In this document: piece after piece, positions 22,310 to 29,504 of the stretch
Numbering within the stretch: position 1 is the stretch's first letter
Layout: every line of letters starts with the position of its first letter
Origin: Acidimicrobiia bacterium
Lineage (GTDB): Bacteria; Actinomycetota; Acidimicrobiia; Acidimicrobiales; CAIXPF01
Direction of reading: 5' to 3'
DNA: 41,300 nt
NCBI GenBank assembly: GCA_947476745.1
Contig: CANJRG010000028.1
Span: forward strand, 1 to 41,300
Notes under the pieces: model-generated
Database searches by the model: none
Seen by the model: the letters and a program-made list of their open reading frames with translations, nothing else
What the model was told of the DNA's origin: nothing
Position numbers and translations under genes: made by a program

Positions 22310-22957
22310 TCAGCCGCCCACCGCCGCCAGCACCCGGTCGAGGCTGAGCGTTCCCTTGAACACGGCCAAGGTCCGGCCGTCGGGGGCGACCAGGATCGAC
22401 GACGGTTGCGAGGCAACCCCGAAGTAGCGCCACGACGCTCCGGTCGGGTCCCACACCATCTGATGGCGGACGCCGGTCTGGCGCACGAAGTCCTCGGCAT
22501 CGCGCCGTTCGTTGCGGGTGCCCAGCCCGACGACCTGTAGGCGGTCCTGGTGCTGCCGAGCGAACTGCTCGACCTCGGGAGCCTCCCGACGGCAGGTCGT
22601 TCAATAGGGTGCCCACGCCCAGAACAGGGTGGGCCTGTCCGGCGCCACCAGCGACGCCAACGCCAACGATCGCCCCGAGGCGAGATCGAGCAGGTCGATC
22701 GCCGGCAGGGTCGCCGCCGCCGACCTCACCGCGCCTGTCGCCGCTGACGCTGCGGCACCCCCGGTTGCGGCGGTCGACCCGGTCGCAGCGACTGCGGCGC
22801 TGCCCGGTGCGGTAGGTGCCGCGATGACGCCCGTCGCAGCGGCCTCGCCCGCCGTGGGGTCCGAACCGCAGCCCACCGTCACAGCAGCCGTCGCAGCCAG
22901 CACCGCTGCGACGAGCACCGCTGGCACGGCCGAGTTCTGACGACGTATCGCTCCCAT
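22310..22957 (-). CDS. TlpA/thioredoxin-like lipoprotein with in-frame UGA (candidate selenoprotein, U-x-x-C)
   Basis: Read through one UGA, the frame is 215 codons. Residues 1-30 form a lipoprotein signal (basic start, AVLVAAVLAATAAVTVGC with lipobox Cys30), 31-85 an Ala/Thr/Gly-rich linker, and 85-215 a TlpA-like thioredoxin domain. The active site reads FWAWAPY-U-TTCRREAPEV, with UGA at codon 119 (22601-22603) exactly where the first Cys of CxxC belongs and Cys122 as the resolving Cys. Beyond it the frame stays open for 96 codons with normal thioredoxin features, including the cis-Pro region GVASQPSSILVAPDG. A SECIS-like hairpin follows the UGA. It would act outside the membrane in thiol-disulfide or peroxide chemistry. 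Start ATG 22957 lies 7 nt after -10 box TAACCT. Alternative: nonsense-mutated Cys (TGC/TGT to TGA). Confidence 0.72.
22570..22603 (-). promoter_or_regulatory. Candidate bacterial SECIS element with its UGA codon
   Basis: After the UGA (22601-22603) the minus strand folds as CGACC (22599-22595), 5-nt bulge TGCCG, TCGGGA (22589-22584), loop GGC, TCCCGA (22580-22575), GGTCG (22574-22570). All 11 pairs are Watson-Crick. The apical loop begins 17 nt after the UGA and starts with GG. Known bacterial SECIS elements have the loop about 16-37 nt after the UGA with a G in its first two positions. Confidence 0.6.
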
Positions 22958-22964
22958 CGACAAC

Positions 22965-22970
22965 AGGTTA
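22965..22970 (-). promoter_or_regulatory. -10 box predicting a leaderless mRNA for the candidate selenoprotein
   Basis: On the minus strand TAACCT ends 7 nt before the ATG at 22957, favouring this start over the upstream in-frame ATG near 22984. Confidence 0.55.
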
Positions 22971-23025
22971 CGGACCACGGTCATCGCTACGGCCACAGGG
23001 GCGGCAGGCTGGCAGACTGCCGATC

Positions 23026-24120
23026 GTGACCGACGCGATCCCCTCGCTCGACGAGCTCGACCCCGCCACCCTGACCGAGTTGCTGCGCCGGCGCGCCGGC
23101 GCCCCGGCGGAGGAGGGTGACGCAGCCCATCTAACGGTCGTCTCGGTACAGAGCGAGCCGCTCGGGGCCGGGACCGGCTTCCTCGGTGAGCTCCGGCGGC
23201 TCCACCTCGGCTACTCGGCGGACACCGCTGCGGGCGACGCCTCACCGAATCGTCTGGTGGCCAAGGCACCCACCACCGACCCCGGTGGTCGGCAGATCGG
23301 GCTGATGCTGAACGTCTGGGCCCGGGAGCACCGATTCTTCGTCGAGCTGGCCCCGCAGCTACCCACCCGGGTCCCCCGCTGCTACGCCAACCTGGCGGAC
23401 GAGTCGGCCCAGCGCTGGCTGCTGCTGCTCGGCGATGCCGGCGACACCACCGCCGCCGGCCAGGTGCACGGTGCCGGGCGCGACCATGCGGCGGCTGCCC
23501 TCGCCGAGATCGCCACCCTGCACCGGACCTTCGCCGGTGGACGACCCAACCCGTGGCTGCCCGGGTTCGATCGTGGCCCGCTCTCGGCGCTACAGGCTGC
23601 GGCACAGAGCGCCGTCGAACCGTTCCTGGCCCGTTTCGGCGATCTGCTGCCCGCCGGTACGCCCGACCTCCTGCGCCGCTTCGCGCCCCGGCTGTCGTCG
23701 TGGGCCGAGGAGCAGGCGCAGGGGCCGCTCACCCTGGTGCACGCCGATTTCCGGCTCGACAACCTCATCATCGATCGCCACGGCGCGGTCACCGTGCTCG
23801 ACTGGCAGACCGCGCTGATGGGCAACGGAGCCATGGACGTGGCCAGCCTGCTCGCCACCAGCCTCACCGTCGAGGACCGCCGGGCCTGGGAGGACGAGCT
23901 GCTCGCCGGCTACGCCGACGCTGCGGGCCAACCCGTCGACGCCGTACGCCACGCCGTGCGTCATTACCTGCTGTGGTGGATGGCGCTGTACGCCAACAAC
24001 CTCTCCCGGCTCGACCCCGCCGATGCGCAGGCCGCCGCCATGTCCGAGCAGACGGTACGCCGCACGTTCGCCGCGGCGGCCGACCACCGGGTGGCCGAGC
24101 TGCTCGATGACCGGAGCTGA
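23026..24120 (+). CDS. Phosphotransferase (APH-like kinase family)
   Basis: A 364-residue protein with the aminoglycoside-phosphotransferase/choline-kinase fold. The catalytic loop is LVHADFRLDNLIID (Brenner-type H-x-D-x-x-x-x-N) and the metal-binding Asp is in VLDWQTALMG, both near residue 240-270. N-terminal LVAKAPT may hold the ATP-binding Lys. Related actinobacterial proteins act on diverse small metabolites; no evidence for drug resistance. Start GTG 23026 lies 7 nt after CAGACT, a degenerate -10 box, so possibly leaderless. It is divergent from the UGA-containing lipoprotein gene with 68 bp between the starts. Confidence 0.85.
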   Translation: MTDAIPSLDELDPATLTELLRRRAGAPAEEGDAAHLTVVSVQSEPLGAGTGFLGELRRLHLGYSADTAAGDASPNRLVAKAPTTDPGGRQIGLMLNVWAREHRFFVELAPQLPTRVPRCYANLADESAQRWLLLLGDAGDTTAAGQVHGAGRDHAAAALAEIATLHRTFAGGRPNPWLPGFDRGPLSALQAAAQSAVEPFLARFGDLLPAGTPDLLRRFAPRLSSWAEEQAQGPLTLVHADFRLDNLIIDRHGAVTVLDWQTALMGNGAMDVASLLATSLTVEDRRAWEDELLAGYADAAGQPVDAVRHAVRHYLLWWMALYANNLSRLDPADAQAAAMSEQTVRRTFAAAADHRVAELLDDRS

Positions 24121-24204
24121 GCGCCACGATTGTCGTCCCCGGGCCGACCAGGTCCGGTCCAACGGCCCTGCCACCGACGCAGCGGCTGCGTTTCTCTGCA
24201 GTAC

Positions 24205-25394
24205 GTGACGCCGCCGGCTGGAGCCCACCGTTTCGAACTCTTCGACGGGGTCCGAGCGGACGAGAACGTCCCACCGTCCGCCGTGGCCCAGACCCACCTG
24301 TCCACGGTGTTCTTCGCCGGGAACCGGGCGTACAAGCTCTACAAGCCCTTCGACGCCGGGTTCATCGACGCCCGCACGGTCGACCAGCGCCTCGCCCTGT
24401 GCCGCCAGGAGGTCGAGCTCAACCGCCGCTTCTCCCCCGATGTCTACCGCGGGGTGATGCACCTCGACGACGACGACGGGCTCCCCCGCGATCATGCCGT
24501 GGTGATGCGCCGCCTGCCGCCGGAGCCGACGCCGTGCACGGCGGCTGGGAGGCGAACTTCGCAGTGATCGAACCTCACGTCGGCACCATCGTGCCCACCG
24601 AGGAGTTCGAATGGGTTCGCACGTTGGCCGAACGCTACCTGCAGGGCTGTTCCCCGTTACTCGAGCAGCGGATACGTACCAGTATGGTCATCGACGGCCA
24701 CGGCGACCTGCTGGCCGAGGAAATCTTCTGCCTCCCCGACGGACCCCGCATCCTCGACTGCCTGGCGTTCGACGAGCGGCTTCGTCACGGCGACTGTCTC
24801 GACGATCTGGCGTTCCTGGTGATGGACGTCGAACGCTTCGGGGGCATGGAAGCGGCGCCGGCGCTGACCCGCTGGTACCGCGAGTTCAGCTACGAGACCC
24901 ACCCCGGCTCGCTCGCCCATCATTACGTCGCTCACCGGGCCAACGTGCGGGCCAAGATCGCCTGCCTCCGCCACCCGTAGGGGGACACCGGCCACCGGCA
25001 AGTCGACCCTCGCCACCCACTTCGGCCGGATCGCGGACTGGCCGGTGCTGCGCAGCGACGAGATTCGCCGCGAGCTCGAGGGCCGTCCCGCCGACGTGGC
25101 CGCGGAGAACCACCGGCCACCGGCCACCGGCCGAGGCGTGCGGCGCGGGCCGCTACCATGCCGAGGCCGGGGACCGGGGCCGAGCTGATCGAGCTGCACT
25201 GCGACGCCCCGATCGAGCTGGTGCGGGCCCGCATCGACGAACGGCTCCACCTCGGCGTGGACGCCTCGGAGGCGTCCGTCAACGCAGCCGATGCGATGCG
25301 GGCCCGGATCGATCCGTGGCCCGAAGCCGCCCGGCTCGAGACCCGCGAGCCGATCGAACAGGTCGTGAGCGCAGCCCTGAACCACGTGTGCTGA
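24205..25394 (+). pseudogene. Bifunctional aminoglycoside phosphotransferase/ATP-binding protein, decayed
   Basis: The parts of one ~500-residue gene are found in order but in different frames. Frame 1 (24205-about 24530): TVFFAGNRAYKLYKPFDAGF and DHAVVMRRLPPE. Frame 2 (about 24535-24970): VIDGHGDLLAEEIFCLPDGP and RILDCLAFDERLRHGDCLDD. Next frame (about 24985-25115): GTPATGKSTLATHF with Walker A, then VLRSDEIRRELEG. Last part (from about 25175): AELIELHCDAPIELVRARID to DPWPEAARLETREP. Linking segments are missing at three joints and stops lie in between. The family is the COG2187 plus COG0645-like kinase fusion. The damage is too extensive for one sequencing error. Confidence 0.75.
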
Positions 25395-25478
25395 ATGCTG
25401 ATCCGCGCCTGCTGCGCCTGTCCGGGCTGGGTGCAATGTCCCCGTGGACAACCTCGCCACTTCGTTCATCATCGAATC

Positions 25479-25808
25479 ATGCATGCGGCGGCACCCTCGG
25501 CGGACGACCTCGACCCGGCCGATCTGGCCTGGGCCAAGGACCTCGCCGCGACTTTGGTCACCGCGGCGCTGGCCGTGGCCGGCGGTGACGACCCCACGGC
25601 GGAACCGATCTACCGGGCGGCCCGGGCGCAGGCGCTGTCGGTACGCAGCGACGACGGGCTCGCCCCCGACCGCTGGCTGGCCGCCATGTTCTTCGTCGCG
25701 GCCCATACCGTTGCCGTACTCCGCCAACTCGGCCGCCATCAGGGCGTCGAGGCCGAGCAGTTGTGGCGCAGCCTGCTGCTACGTCGCCTGAGCACCGAGA
25801 CGATCTGA
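25479..25808 (+). CDS. Small helical protein of unknown function
   Basis: A 109-residue, mostly helical protein that I do not recognise. It has an acidic N terminus (SADDLDPADLAWAKDLAATL), a long hydrophobic helix region and a C-terminal VEAEQLWRSLLLRRL. No Cys and no obvious motif. The start ATG 25479 is uncertain; the frame is open from 25395. It follows the kinase pseudogene and precedes a low-GC regulatory region. GC content is similar to the neighbours. It may be a real gene since it reads as an ordinary globular helical protein, but confidence is limited. Confidence 0.5.
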   Translation: MHAAAPSADDLDPADLAWAKDLAATLVTAALAVAGGDDPTAEPIYRAARAQALSVRSDDGLAPDRWLAAMFFVAAHTVAVLRQLGRHQGVEAEQLWRSLLLRRLSTETI

Positions 25809-25842
25809 ACCCAGAGACGATCTGAGCACCGGGACGACCTGA
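25788..25842. repeat. Imperfect direct repeats at a gene end
   Basis: A 21-nt block at 25788-25808 (beginning CTGAGCACCGAGACGATC) returns with two changes at 25822-25842, with a shorter middle copy at 25809-25825. The first copy codes the last residues of the upstream gene, so the repeat spans its stop codon. The remaining bases to 25907 show no gene. Confidence 0.7.
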
Positions 25843-25907
25843 GCGCTTTGCCGCGCACGACCAACCGATTCAGATCCGGCGGTAGGTCCGTATTCCGTCC
25901 GTCTGTT

Positions 25908-26011
25908 GCCACCCGCGGCGAACTCATGCGATGCGAGGTAGTGGCGGCGTAAAGAGTTCTTTCGCCAGCACCCGCGGCAATTACCTCATCTTCCAGATAT
26001 ACCTCTACGCT
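25908..26011 (+). promoter_or_regulatory. Promoter region of the winged-helix protein gene, with direct repeats
   Basis: CACCCGCGGC occurs at about 25912 and again at about 25970, each followed by an A-rich run and CTCAT(G/C), a direct repeat about 60 bp apart. The -10 box TACGCT (26006-26011) ends 7 nt before the GTG at 26019, predicting a leaderless mRNA. The region is distinctly less GC-rich than its surroundings. Confidence 0.5.
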
Positions 26012-26018
26012 GGAAGCC

Positions 26019-26597
26019 GTGAGCACCGAGGACACCGTCCGTCAGTATTTGAAGTACTTGGAAGACCCGGCGACGCTCGTCGACCAGAACGTGGTAGACA
26101 AACTCGAAGCCAAGGTAGCGAAGGCGAAAGACCCCATCGACAAGCTGCGCGGGCTTGCCGAACTCGAGCGAGCCAAATCGTTCGACAGCTCCGAACTCCA
26201 AGAAGCCTTCATCCGCGATGCCCGCGCCTGGGCCGACTCCGAGAACATCACCCTGGGCGCGTTCCGCAAAATGGGGGTCCCCGACGAGATACTGGCCCGA
26301 GCCGGCTTCGACGAACTGCAACGGCGCGGTCGACAACGACGAAGCAGCAGCAGCAGTAACAACAGCCGTAGCGGACGGGGCCGATCGACCTCGGCCGAAG
26401 AGGTTCAGGCCTGGGTGCTGGCCACCAAGGATTCCTTCACCCTCGCCGATGTCCAGCGCGCCGTCGGCGGAAGTCCGGCCACCATCAAGAAGGCCGTGGA
26501 CGAACTTACCGCCAGTGGTCGGCTCAAGAACCTCGGACCGATGCCAAGCCACGCCGGCCGTGGTCGCGCTCCCTACCACTATGCGTTGGCGAACTGA
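26019..26597 (+). CDS. Putative DNA-binding protein: helical N terminus, basic Ser-rich linker, winged helix
   Basis: A 192-residue protein of no family I can name. The N-terminal ~105 residues are charged helices (KLEAKVAKAKDPIDKLRGLA, ERAKSFDSSELQEAF). Residues about 106-128 form a basic, Ser/Arg-rich linker (RRGRQRRSSSSSNNSRSGRG). The C-terminal ~65 residues look like a winged helix-turn-helix (FTLADVQRAVGGSPATIKKA, then VDELTASGRLKNLG). This suits a chromosome-associated or regulatory protein. Base composition is lower in GC than its neighbours. It has a leaderless promoter and a U-tailed terminator of its own, so it is a self-contained, perhaps highly expressed, unit. Function is inferred from layout only. 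Confidence 0.7.
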   Translation: MSTEDTVRQYLKYLEDPATLVDQNVVDKLEAKVAKAKDPIDKLRGLAELERAKSFDSSELQEAFIRDARAWADSENITLGAFRKMGVPDEILARAGFDELQRRGRQRRSSSSSNNSRSGRGRSTSAEEVQAWVLATKDSFTLADVQRAVGGSPATIKKAVDELTASGRLKNLGPMPSHAGRGRAPYHYALAN

Positions 26598-26624
26598 CCG
26601 TCCCCACCGCAACGGTCACGACCA

Positions 26625-26690
26625 CCGGGCTGGAGCCTTCCAGCCCGGGCCAGAGCCCAGCGACGCCAGGTGCGTCGGCTGGGCTCTTTT
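26625..26690 (+). terminator. Double hairpin terminator of the winged-helix gene
   Basis: First stem CCGGGCTGGA-GCCT-TCCAGCCCGG (26625-26648). The second pairs GAGCCCAGC (26653-26661) with GCTGGGCTC (26678-26686) around an inner GACGC/GCGTC stem, followed by TTTT (26687-26690). The convergent LLM gene ends at 26695. Confidence 0.85.
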
Positions 26691-26694
26691 GCAT

Positions 26695-27687
26695 CTACTT
26701 GTCGATACCGGCCGCAGCGGCGAAGGCCCGCAGCTCGCGTTCGATATCCCCCATCGGCTGAAAGGCGATCTCGGTGATCCCCGATTGGGCCAACGTCGCA
26801 ATCCGATCAGGCAACTCGGCGGCGGTTGCCACCATCGGCAACATGCGCATGGCCTCACCCACCAGGACCTGGCGATCGATGTCGTTCACCATGGTGAGAT
26901 GACCTTCATGCAGTGCGAGATGGCGGGTATTGTCCGGCAACGCGTGCACCAGTTCGACGAACCGTTGCGCATTGGGCAGGGTCGAAAGGCGGCCGTCGCG
27001 TTGCTCCAGGAAGGCGTGGTAGGCCACCGAGACGCCCGGCCCGGCGGCGGCGAGCACCCGCGGGCTGTCGAGGGTCTCGCCGGCGTCGAGGACGGTGCCG
27101 AAACCCAGCAGGGTCACCGAGGGCAGCCCCCCGTGGTCCGTCCCGGGCCTCGGCCGTGAGGTGAAAACCCCGGCACCGAGGTCGCGGGCCACCTCGAGGC
27201 CCTTGGGCCCGTTGACCCCGATCACCCACGGCACGTCGATCGGTCGGGCCGGGGCCTGGCCGGGCCAGTGCAGCATCCGGGCCGCCGCCCCATCGATGGT
27301 GACCGTCTCGCCCGCCAGCAGCTGCTGCACCACAGCGATGTGGTCGGGCATGTCGGCCCATCGCAGCGGCTTGCGACCCATCGCCCGACGGCCGGTGAAG
27401 CCCGAGCCGACGCCCACGACCACCCGGTCCGCTCCGGCGAGCTGCACCAGGTGGGCGATCGCCGACGCAGTCACCATCGGATGGCGCAAGCTCGGGATGA
27501 GCACGCCCGGACCGAGCCGGATCCGCGAGGTCCTTACCGCAGCGAGGGCGAGGGTCATCCAGCAGTCGAGCTGCAGGGCGGGGGTGTCGTACACCCAGGC
27601 GGTGTTGAAGCCGAGCTGCTCGGCGAGCTCGATGTGCGCCGGGGTCTCGGGCACCGGCGGGAACGCACAGGACAGGGTGACGGTCAT
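26695..27687 (-). CDS. LLM class F420-dependent oxidoreductase
   Basis: A 330-residue luciferase-like flavoenzyme of the long form. VTLSCAFPPVPETPAHIELA, FNTAWVYDTPA, GPGVLIPSLRHPMV (about residues 59-72) and VVVGVGSGFTGRRAMG (about 89-104) follow the pattern of F420-dependent methylenetetrahydromethanopterin-reductase-like enzymes. Start ATG 27687 lies 6 nt after TAGACC, a near -10 box, so it may be leaderless. The upstream gene on the same strand is a methyltransferase 57 nt away. It is not closely similar to the LLM proteins at 4669, 12217 or 32777. Substrate unknown. Confidence 0.85.
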   Translation of the reverse strand: MTVTLSCAFPPVPETPAHIELAEQLGFNTAWVYDTPALQLDCWMTLALAAVRTSRIRLGPGVLIPSLRHPMVTASAIAHLVQLAGADRVVVGVGSGFTGRRAMGRKPLRWADMPDHIAVVQQLLAGETVTIDGAAARMLHWPGQAPARPIDVPWVIGVNGPKGLEVARDLGAGVFTSRPRPGTDHGGLPSVTLLGFGTVLDAGETLDSPRVLAAAGPGVSVAYHAFLEQRDGRLSTLPNAQRFVELVHALPDNTRHLALHEGHLTMVNDIDRQVLVGEAMRMLPMVATAAELPDRIATLAQSGITEIAFQPMGDIERELRAFAAAAGIDK

Positions 27688-27744
27688 GACCCCGGTCTAG
27701 CCGACGTCCATCGCCGCCGACGCCCGGGTCACGCCGTCACGCCG

Positions 27745-28371
27745 TCACCCCGGTGACCCGGACACAGCCGCGAGGCGGTGCACCGACACCGCGTAGTCCC
27801 CGCCTGCCACGAACCGCGCCCGGTCCCAGGTGGCGAAGCGATCGACCAGGTGGAGCCCCGCCTCGGCGGCCAACGCGTCATAACGCTCGAGGGCCAGCCG
27901 GTCGGGCCCGAGCTGGAAGCCCCCGACCAGCAACCCGCCGGGGACGAGATGGGCGGCCAGACGCGCCAGCACCGCGCCCTCCGTTCCGGGCGCCACGAAG
28001 ATCATCACGTTGCCCGGCATCGCCACCAGGTCGAAGCTGCTCGGCCCGTCGGTGCCGGCAAGGTCCAACGTGGCCAGATCGCCCTGCACCCAGTGGCCCT
28101 CCGGGGCCTTCGCTCGGGCCTCGGCGAGCATGGCGGGGTCGACGTCGACGCCGACCACGTCGACGCCCCGCCGGGCCAGCTCGATGGCCACCCGTCCGGT
28201 GCCACACCCGGCGTCGAGCACCCGGGGCGCGCCATCGCCACCGTCATGCAGCAACGCCATGAGGAGATCGGCCTCGCCGTGGATGTTGGCCCCGGAGGCG
28301 GCAAGCGCGGTCCACCGGGCGTCGTAGTCGGCCCCCCGGGGCACGTCGGTGCGGTTCAGCCAGCGATTCAC
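27745..28371 (-). CDS. Class I SAM-dependent methyltransferase
   Basis: A 208-residue methyltransferase. Motif I is VLDAGCGTGRVAIELA (about residues 50-65), the ribose-binding acidic residue is in VVGVDVDPAM, motif II region SFDLVAMPGNVMIF, and motif III VPGGLLVGGF. It begins LNRTDVPRGADYDARW, a common start of this subgroup. Target unknown. The start at GTG 28371 is 7 nt after AAGACT, a degenerate -10 box, which favours it over longer frames. It is divergent from the Fur-family gene with 57 bp between the starts. Confidence 0.85.
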   Translation of the reverse strand: MNRWLNRTDVPRGADYDARWTALAASGANIHGEADLLMALLHDGGDGAPRVLDAGCGTGRVAIELARRGVDVVGVDVDPAMLAEARAKAPEGHWVQGDLATLDLAGTDGPSSFDLVAMPGNVMIFVAPGTEGAVLARLAAHLVPGGLLVGGFQLGPDRLALERYDALAAEAGLHLVDRFATWDRARFVAGGDYAVSVHRLAAVSGSPG

Positions 28372-28414
28372 CTGGCTGAGTCTTCCAGACCACGCCCGGT
28401 CGGCCCCGGTTCGG

Positions 28415-28420
28415 TACCCT
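28415..28420 (+). promoter_or_regulatory. -10 box predicting a leaderless mRNA for the Fur-family gene
   Basis: TACCCT ends 8 nt before the ATG at 28429. No Shine-Dalgarno. Confidence 0.45.
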
Positions 28421-28428
28421 GGCCGCCG

Positions 28429-28875
28429 ATGACCGCCGATCTCGACGCCCAGGTGGCCGTCCGCCTCCAGGCGGCGGGGCATCGTTTCTCCAGCTCCCGC
28501 CGGGAACTGGTCGAGGTGCTGCGCCAGGCCGGGCAGCCGATCCGCATCGTCGACGTGTTGGACAGCCGCCCCCACCTGGCCCAGAGCTCGGTGTACCGCA
28601 ACCTGGCCGTCCTCGAGGCCGCCGGGGTGGTCCGCCGCATCGTGACCGGTGATGACTACGCCCATTTCGAGCTCGCCGAGGCGTTGACGGAGCACCACCA
28701 CCATCTGATCTGCGCCCAGTGCGGCACCGTCAGCGACGTCACCCTGCCGGCCGAACTCGAACACCGTCTCGATGCCGCCCTGCCCGAGCTCGCCGCCGCA
28801 CGGGGCTTCGTGCTCGACCACCATCGCCTCGACCTCATCGGGCGTTGCGAGCGCTGCGCGACCACCGACCGCTGA
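28429..28875 (+). CDS. Fur-family transcriptional regulator (Zur/Fur type)
   Basis: A 148-residue Fur-family repressor. The winged helix spans about residues 10-75 (RFSSSRRELVEVLRQAG, HLAQSSVYRNLAVLEAAGVV). HHHHLICAQCG gives the metal-sensing His cluster and the first CxxC, and GRCERC near the C terminus the second CxxC, together a structural Cys4 zinc site. DDYAHFELAE carries other likely ligands. Which metal it senses cannot be told; the pattern fits Zur or Fur about equally. No metal-transport genes are adjacent, so its regulon is elsewhere. Confidence 0.9.
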   Translation: MTADLDAQVAVRLQAAGHRFSSSRRELVEVLRQAGQPIRIVDVLDSRPHLAQSSVYRNLAVLEAAGVVRRIVTGDDYAHFELAEALTEHHHHLICAQCGTVSDVTLPAELEHRLDAALPELAAARGFVLDHHRLDLIGRCERCATTDR

Positions 28876-28966
28876 GCGGGCGCGGACGGACGTATGGCGG
28901 TGCGGACGGGCGCGGACGAGCGCTGACGGGCGACGGACCCGTCCTCCGTCGCGGTGGCCCTGCCGC

Positions 28967-28972
28967 TACGGT
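28967..28972 (+). promoter_or_regulatory. Putative -10 box of the deazaflavin oxidoreductase gene
   Basis: TACGGT fits TANNNT and lies about 55 nt before the ATG at 29027, giving a leader that contains a weak GAGG Shine-Dalgarno. Confidence 0.35.
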
Positions 28973-29026
28973 GAGACCACCGAACCGGTCCAGGTGGGAC
29001 CCGGCCCCGAACGCGACGAGGCAACA

Positions 29027-29458
29027 ATGGCCATGCGCAGCGACGAACAATGGCTGACGTTGAACGAACAGGTCATCGCCGAGTTCCGAGCCAACCGCGG
29101 CGAGTGCAGTGGCGCCTTCGCCGGCAACCCGATGGTGCTGTTGACCACGACCGGCACCCGATCCGGCCTGCCCCGGACCGCCCCCGTGACCTACACCACC
29201 GACGGTGACCGCATCGTGCTCATCGCCTCCAAGGCCGGCGCTGATCACCATCCCGCGTGGTATCACAACCTCGTGGCCAACCCCGAAGTGACCGTCGAGA
29301 TCGGAGCCGAGACCTTCGCCGCCCGGGCCCGGGTCGCCGAGGAGCCCGAGCGCAGCCGGCTGTTCGCCGAGCGCGTGGCGGTCATGCCCCGCTTCGACGG
29401 GTACCGCACGATGACCGAGCGGACCATCCCGGTCGTGGTCATCGAACGGGCAGGCTGA
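29027..29458 (+). CDS. Nitroreductase/deazaflavin (F420)-dependent oxidoreductase, DDN type
   Basis: A 143-residue split-barrel protein of the DDN/FDOR family. VLLTTTGTRSGLPRTAPVTY (about residues 37-56) is the family's G-x-x-S-G-x-x-R-x-x-P phosphate-binding motif, followed by IVLIASKAGADHHPAWYHNL (about 65-84) and PEVTVEIG. These bind F420 and reduce quinones or nitroimidazoles in mycobacteria; natural substrates are mostly unknown. Start ATG 29027, with another ATG two codons later. It adds to the four LLM proteins as evidence of an F420-using cell. Confidence 0.9.
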   Translation: MAMRSDEQWLTLNEQVIAEFRANRGECSGAFAGNPMVLLTTTGTRSGLPRTAPVTYTTDGDRIVLIASKAGADHHPAWYHNLVANPEVTVEIGAETFAARARVAEEPERSRLFAERVAVMPRFDGYRTMTERTIPVVVIERAG

Positions 29459-29504
29459 TGACCGGGCCTGCGGCCGGTCAGGCTGGTCCGACCACCACCA
29501 CCCC

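Noticed and set aside
22629-22940. Plus-strand Ala-rich open frame opposite the UGA-containing gene
   Set aside because: It is the antisense of the Ala/Thr-rich linker and has no start signal or fold.
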